Of a stretch of DNA of 64,000 bases, positions 59,858 through 64,000 are shown piece by piece. A program made the translations under genes and the position numbers. The stretch is from an uncultured Microbacterium sp. (GTDB lineage: Bacteria; Actinomycetota; Actinomycetes; Actinomycetales; Microbacteriaceae), in NCBI RefSeq assembly GCF_947488465.1, contig NZ_CANKZA010000004.1, forward strand, positions 124,001 to 188,000, given 5' to 3'. Each line of letters starts with the position of its first letter. Position 1 is the stretch's first letter. The notes beneath the pieces were generated by a model, which had not been told where the DNA came from, did not search any database, and saw nothing but the letters and a program-made list of their open reading frames with translations.

Positions 59858-62308
59858 TCAGGCGTGGGCGTCGATCACCGGGGTGAGGGCGAGCACGAGC
59901 CCGAGGACGTTGCGGGCCCCGCGCTGCAGCTCACCGAGTGTGAGCCCATCGGGTCGCGCGAGCGACTCGGCGATCGAGTCGTCCGCGTAGGGCTGGGGGC
60001 CGGCATCCGTCTTCACACCGCCCGGCATGAGCACGTCGACCTGCGCGCGCACGCGGTACGCACTGTTCTCCAGCGCGGGGAAGAGCGGATCGACCGCCTC
60101 CTCCATCCACCAGTCGGTCATGACGCATCCGGTGTAGCCCCACTCGCCGCGGAGGATCGTCGTCACGAGATCGTGGTGATAATGCGCCCACACTCCGTTG
60201 ATCTGGTTGTACGAGGTCATGATCGCGAGCGGCTGCGCCTCGCGCACACAGATCTCGAAACCGCGCAGGTAGATCTCGCGAAGGGCTCGCTCGGAGACGC
60301 GCGAATCGTTGCGCGTGCGATTGGTCTCCTGATTGTTGGCCGCAAAGTGCTTGGGGCAGGCCGCCACACCCTGCGATTGGATGCCCTGGACCACCGCCGC
60401 GGCCGTCCAGCCGGTGACGAGCGGATCCTCGGAGAAGTACTCGAAGTTGCGGCCGCACAGCGGGTCACGGTGGATGTTCATCCCCGGGCTCAGGAGGACG
60501 TCGGATCCCTTGCGGATCATCTCCTGGGCATGCAGCGCGGTCAGTTCGCGCACGAGCACCGGGTTCCAGGTCGAGGCGAGGGCGGTGCCGGACGGCAACA
60601 GCGACGCATACGCCGACAGGCGGATGCCGCTCGGGCCGTCGGTCGTCGTCACGGGGCGCACACCCTTGGCGCGCAGCGACTCGGAGACCCCGCCGAGGAC
60701 ACCGGCGTTGCCGGCCGCGCCGAGCGGCGAGTGCATCGTGATGTCGCCGCGCGCGATATCGGCGAGCTCTGTCGCGGTCAGCTGCGCGACGAAGTCGTCG
60801 AGCGACGCCTCGCCCGCCGCCACGGAATCGAGTGTCAGCGGCGCGGTCGACGCGGGAAGGGCCGCCGGCAGCTGGTGGGTGATCCGCTCGCGCAGGTCGA
60901 CGGTCGCGGTCGGCACGGGTGCGGTGGCCACGCGCGCCGTACCGTCGGCATCCCGAGTCAGGGTCATACGGTCGAAGGCCGTCACCGGGGCCGCTGCCTC
61001 GGTGACCTGCCGGACGACGCGCACGTCGGGGACCGTCACGGTCGTTTCCACGACGGCGCTGCGGGCATCGGTGCCGACGAAGAAGTGATAGTCCCCGGGC
61101 TCGAGCACCCACGCGCTGCGGTGGCCCGTCGCGCCACCGTCGTCGTAGGACGCGAGGTCATCGATCGCGACCGACAGGTCCACGCGCTCCGACTGACCGG
61201 GCTGCAGCACAGCCGTCTTCCGGTAGGCCGCGAGTCGCCGCGCGGGCTGACTCAGCGCGCCATCCGGAGCGGCGACATAGACCTGCACGGTCTCCGCACC
61301 GGCGCGCGTGCCGGTGTTGCGCACGTCGATGCTCAGGTGCAGGATCCCGTCCGCCTCGTCCGCGTGCGTCGTCACCGCGAACGTGGTGTACCCGAGGCCG
61401 AAGCCGAACGGAAAGAGCACCCGCTCCGGCGCGAAGGTTTCGAAGTAGCGGTACCCCACGAAAATGTCTTCGACATACGTGTTCGCATCGGGGTCGCCGA
61501 AGTTCGCCGAACTCGGGTAATCGGCGTAGCTGCGGGCGATGGTGTCGGTGAGCTTTCCGCTGGCCGGAGTCTCGCCGGCCAAGACCGCCGCGACAGCGCG
61601 GGCGCCCTCCATCCCGCCCTGCCAGGCCGCGACCAGGCCCGTGATGCGGTCGCCGTAATCGGCGAGCCACGACAGGTCCATGACGTTGCCGACATCGAGG
61701 ACCACGACCGTGCGAGCGAAGGATGCTGTGACAGCATCCAGCAGGGCACGCTCCTCCGCGGCGAGGTAGTAGCTCCCCGGCTCGAGGATGCTCTCCCGCG
61801 CTTCGCCGGCGGCCCGGCCGATGACGACGACAGCGGTATCCGCACGCGTCGCGGCTGCGGCGGCGACCGCGGGCGCGAGAGGCATTTCGGGGAAGTGATG
61901 CGGCCACTGCCCCCAGGTGCCGGTGAGCTCCGCCGGGTTCTCCGCACACCACGCCGCATAGAGATCGGCGACCTCGGTATCGACAGAGACGCCGGCATCC
62001 CGCAGTCCCGCGACGAGATTCCAAACGTACGGGACCTTGACGTCGCCCCCGGAGCCGTAGCCGACCGCGAACCAGTCGAGCTGGGTGCGCCCGAAGACCG
62101 CGACCGTGCGCCCGTCCAGCGGGAGGACGGCGTCGTCGTTGCGGAGCAGCACGATCCCCTCGGCTGCGGCCTGCCGCGCCAAACGGCCCAGCGCCGGGTC
62201 AAGAGTGGGGTCGGTGTCTTCCAAAATCGTCGACAACTGGGCGACCGACTCGATCGCGGCGGCGCCGTGCGAGCGGTCACCGGATTCGATAGCGGGGGTG
62301 AGCGGCAC
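59858..62308 (-). CDS. GH3 beta-glucosidase, domain-permuted
   Basis: Enzyme of 816 aa from GTG 62308 (GAAGGA 6 nt upstream), no signal peptide, so cytosolic. The domain order is the reverse of most GH3 enzymes: the alpha/beta sandwich comes first (about 50-270), then an Fn3-like domain with VLFPFGFGLGYTTF (about 285-400), and the TIM barrel is last (about 500-815). The barrel keeps KHFAANNQETNR and the nucleophile Asp732 in CVMTDWWM. A perfect CebR-type operator 34 bp upstream points to control by cello-oligosaccharides. Confidence 0.93.
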   Translation of the reverse strand: MPLTPAIESGDRSHGAAAIESVAQLSTILEDTDPTLDPALGRLARQAAAEGIVLLRNDDAVLPLDGRTVAVFGRTQLDWFAVGYGSGGDVKVPYVWNLVAGLRDAGVSVDTEVADLYAAWCAENPAELTGTWGQWPHHFPEMPLAPAVAAAAATRADTAVVVIGRAAGEARESILEPGSYYLAAEERALLDAVTASFARTVVVLDVGNVMDLSWLADYGDRITGLVAAWQGGMEGARAVAAVLAGETPASGKLTDTIARSYADYPSSANFGDPDANTYVEDIFVGYRYFETFAPERVLFPFGFGLGYTTFAVTTHADEADGILHLSIDVRNTGTRAGAETVQVYVAAPDGALSQPARRLAAYRKTAVLQPGQSERVDLSVAIDDLASYDDGGATGHRSAWVLEPGDYHFFVGTDARSAVVETTVTVPDVRVVRQVTEAAAPVTAFDRMTLTRDADGTARVATAPVPTATVDLRERITHQLPAALPASTAPLTLDSVAAGEASLDDFVAQLTATELADIARGDITMHSPLGAAGNAGVLGGVSESLRAKGVRPVTTTDGPSGIRLSAYASLLPSGTALASTWNPVLVRELTALHAQEMIRKGSDVLLSPGMNIHRDPLCGRNFEYFSEDPLVTGWTAAAVVQGIQSQGVAACPKHFAANNQETNRTRNDSRVSERALREIYLRGFEICVREAQPLAIMTSYNQINGVWAHYHHDLVTTILRGEWGYTGCVMTDWWMEEAVDPLFPALENSAYRVRAQVDVLMPGGVKTDAGPQPYADDSIAESLARPDGLTLGELQRGARNVLGLVLALTPVIDAHA

Positions 62309-62341
62309 TGATCTTCCTTCGAACAGGCTCCCGGCGAGGCT

Positions 62342-62355
62342 TGGGAGCGCTCCCA
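62342..62355. promoter_or_regulatory. CebR-type LacI-family operator
   Basis: TGGGAGCGCTCCCA is a perfect 14-bp palindrome identical to the operator of the cellulose-utilisation repressor CebR described in Streptomyces. On the minus strand a possible -10, TAATGT (62360-62355), abuts it, so a bound repressor would block GH3 transcription. It lies 39 bp before the divergent SRPBCC-like gene. Confidence 0.85.
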
Positions 62356-62394
62356 CATTACCGGATACCCAGGTCGATGGTGCGACACTGCAGT

Positions 62395-62904
62395 ATGCGG
62401 ATTCTGTTGAAGCTCGTCCTGGACTGTGATGCCGATGCGGCCTGGCGAGCCCTTCATTCGCCGCGCGCGATTGCGGAGCTTTACGGACCGCTCATGATGA
62501 TGGAGCCGATGTCGCCGAGCGGCATGCCCTCCTTCCTCACTCCGGGGACCGATGTTCCCGTCACGCTGTCCCTCGCCGGCGCCGTCCCGGTGGGTCAGCA
62601 GTTGATCCATGTGAGCGAGCGGCACACCGACGATGCGCACGGCCCGGTGCGCATCTTCCGCGACAGCGGCATCCCCCTCACCGGACCGCTCGCCTCGCTC
62701 GACGTCTGGGATCACCAGATGGCGGTCTCACCCCTGCCCGGCGACGCGACGAAGACGCTGTGGCGCGATCGGCTCGTGATCGACGGGCCGACCGCGCTGG
62801 CGCTGTGGCCCGTCCTGTGGGCCACCTGGCAGTGGCGCGGCGTGCGCTTGCGCGCCCTCGCGCCCACGTGGGCGCACGACCCGGACCACACCACCGCCGG
62901 CTGA
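62395..62904 (+). CDS. SRPBCC-like protein
   Basis: Protein of 169 aa starting MRILLKLVLDCDADAAWRAL, with the start-helix-strand pattern of SRPBCC (polyketide-cyclase/Bet v1-like) ligand-binding proteins and a C-terminal long helix (WPVLWATWQWRGVRLRALAP). The frame is open to 62341, but this start matches the fold. It is divergent from GH3 and shares the CebR-box intergenic region. Ligand unknown. Confidence 0.75.
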   Translation: MRILLKLVLDCDADAAWRALHSPRAIAELYGPLMMMEPMSPSGMPSFLTPGTDVPVTLSLAGAVPVGQQLIHVSERHTDDAHGPVRIFRDSGIPLTGPLASLDVWDHQMAVSPLPGDATKTLWRDRLVIDGPTALALWPVLWATWQWRGVRLRALAPTWAHDPDHTTAG

Positions 62905-62905
62905 C

Positions 62906-64000
62906 TCATGCGGCGAGCGCGGCGATCGGGGCGACCCGCGTCGCCAGGCGGGTCGGGGTGACGGTAGCGGCGACCGTCAGTACGGCCGTGGCGATGACGA
63001 TCACGAGCACCGGCATCCACGGGATGGCAGGCGCGACGAGCGTCGGCGATGACCACGCCGGCGGCACCGCGACCGAGCCGAGGAGCGACTGCGCGGCGAC
63101 CCAGCCGTACGCGACACCCAGGACGAGTCCGAACACAAGCGACGTGATCGTCACGTGCACCGCTTCCAGCAACACGACCTGGCGGATCTGCGGCGAGGTC
63201 AGCCCGAGCGCGCGGAGAAGTCCCAGCTCGCGCTGGCGTTGGACGATTCCGATGCTGAGGAGATTGACCAGGCCGATTCCGGCGATGACGGCCGACACCG
63301 CCACGAGGCCCATCATGATGCCGGCGAACGTGTCCATGATCTGCGACATCTCGGCGGGCGGCGCTCCGCCCGCCGAGGCCGTCATGACCCCCTTCACCGA
63401 CTCATTCGCGACCGCGAACATCGAAACCAAGGTGACCCCCATCACGACGCCGATCGCCATGCGACTCGACCGCTCCGGGTAGCGCAGCGCGTTCTCCGCG
63501 GCAAGCCTGGCCGTGGCGGAACGACCGAACACACGCCCGGTCAGGCGCAGGAGCGGCGGCATGATCTGCACGGCTCCGAGCGAGAGTCCGGTGAAGGAAA
63601 GGATGCCGCCGACAAAGGCGATCACGACACCGAGCGGGCTGACGAGCCCTGCGGCCACGCCGAGGGCGAGAAGACCGGCACCTCCGGCGCTGAGCGCGAT
63701 CGCGGCGACACGTCGGCCGCGGGCGCGCGACACCTCGTCGTGGGTGCGAGCGGTCGCTCCGGCGAGCGCCTGCAGCGGCGTGACGGTGAGGACACGCCGC
63801 GATCCCGCCCACGCCCCGATCCACGTCGTCAGCGCGACCATCACTGCCGGGAGGACCAGCACCGGCTGGACAAGTGCGTAGTCGGCCGTGATGTCGAACG
63901 CGATCCGCGCTCCGGAGAGGAGCACGGCAGTGAGCGCCACACCGAGGGCGAGGCCCGCAACCGCGCCCATCGCGCCCACGATGAGCCCCTGCCGCGCGAT
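62906..64000 (-). CDS. ABC transporter permease, FtsX/MacB type (5' end outside window)
   Basis: At least 364 codons, open through the window end, so the N-terminus is missing. It shows repeated membrane segments and the FtsX-like C-terminal domain: VQRQRELGLLRALGLTSPQIRQVVLLEA followed by further segments. An extracytoplasmic loop lies before VAVSAVIAGIGLVNLLSIGI. This type forms an efflux or lipoprotein-handling ABC system with an ATPase, expected upstream beyond 64000. The stop is 1 bp from that of the convergent SRPBCC-like gene. Confidence 0.88.
   Translation of the reverse strand: MARQGLIVGAMGAVAGLALGVALTAVLLSGARIAFDITADYALVQPVLVLPAVMVALTTWIGAWAGSRRVLTVTPLQALAGATARTHDEVSRARGRRVAAIALSAGGAGLLALGVAAGLVSPLGVVIAFVGGILSFTGLSLGAVQIMPPLLRLTGRVFGRSATARLAAENALRYPERSSRMAIGVVMGVTLVSMFAVANESVKGVMTASAGGAPPAEMSQIMDTFAGIMMGLVAVSAVIAGIGLVNLLSIGIVQRQRELGLLRALGLTSPQIRQVVLLEAVHVTITSLVFGLVLGVAYGWVAAQSLLGSVAVPPAWSSPTLVAPAIPWMPVLVIVIATAVLTVAATVTPTRLATRVAPIAALAA

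Overview
The window is a chromosomal segment of a high-GC actinobacterium, most likely Microbacterium or a close relative in Microbacteriaceae. The basis is the strong GC bias at third codon positions, the S10/spc and rpoBC-str gene order, the Ala/Lys-rich tails on several ribosomal proteins, and the frequent GGATGCC/GGCATCC words. Nearly all housekeeping genes lie on the minus strand, so transcription runs right to left.

Minus-strand order: rpoB-rpoC (54.3-46.9 kb), rpsL-rpsG-fusA-tuf (29.2-24.9 kb), then the S10-spc-secY-adk-map run (13.7-1.2 kb). This is the usual transcription/translation superoperon, split by two accessory blocks. Block A (13.7-24.8 kb, between tuf and rpsJ) holds a sortase-assembled pilus operon (tip adhesin, SpaH/EbpB-type major pilin, class C sortase), a glycoside hydrolase remnant, a small antitoxin-like gene and a DUF559-type gene. 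It is edged by at least six copies of a nested palindromic repeat. Block B (29.5-46.8 kb, between rpoC and rpsL) holds a six-gene operon joined by five 4-nt stop/start overlaps: Ser/Thr kinase, giant Ig/Fn3 surface protein, MoxR ATPase, DUF58 protein, a transglutaminase-like protein without its catalytic Cys and His, and a membrane FHA protein. Further membrane and lipoprotein genes follow.

Right of rpoB (54.5-64 kb) are 5-oxoprolinase genes (pxpA and a pxpB-pxpC fusion), a divergent spermidine-synthase-like gene sharing an 18-bp perfect inverted repeat with pxpA, a TPR-like gene, a SprT-like metalloprotease, a ComB-family phosphatase, a domain-permuted GH3 beta-glucosidase with a perfect CebR-type operator, a SRPBCC-like gene, and an ABC permease cut by the window end.

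Main observations: S12 carries Arg88 encoded by AGG, the only AGG in rpsL, which matches the classical K88R streptomycin-resistance change. Other strong signals are the CebR box, the catalytically degenerate transglutaminase in an otherwise intact kinase/Ig/MoxR/FHA operon, the nested palindrome family around the pilus island, a DnaA-box-like motif pair with identical spacing upstream of the two AbiEi/DUF559 paralogues, and a recurring TAGCGT-6 nt-ATG arrangement that suggests leaderless transcripts. No tRNA, rRNA, CRISPR array, complete insertion sequence or prophage was recognised.
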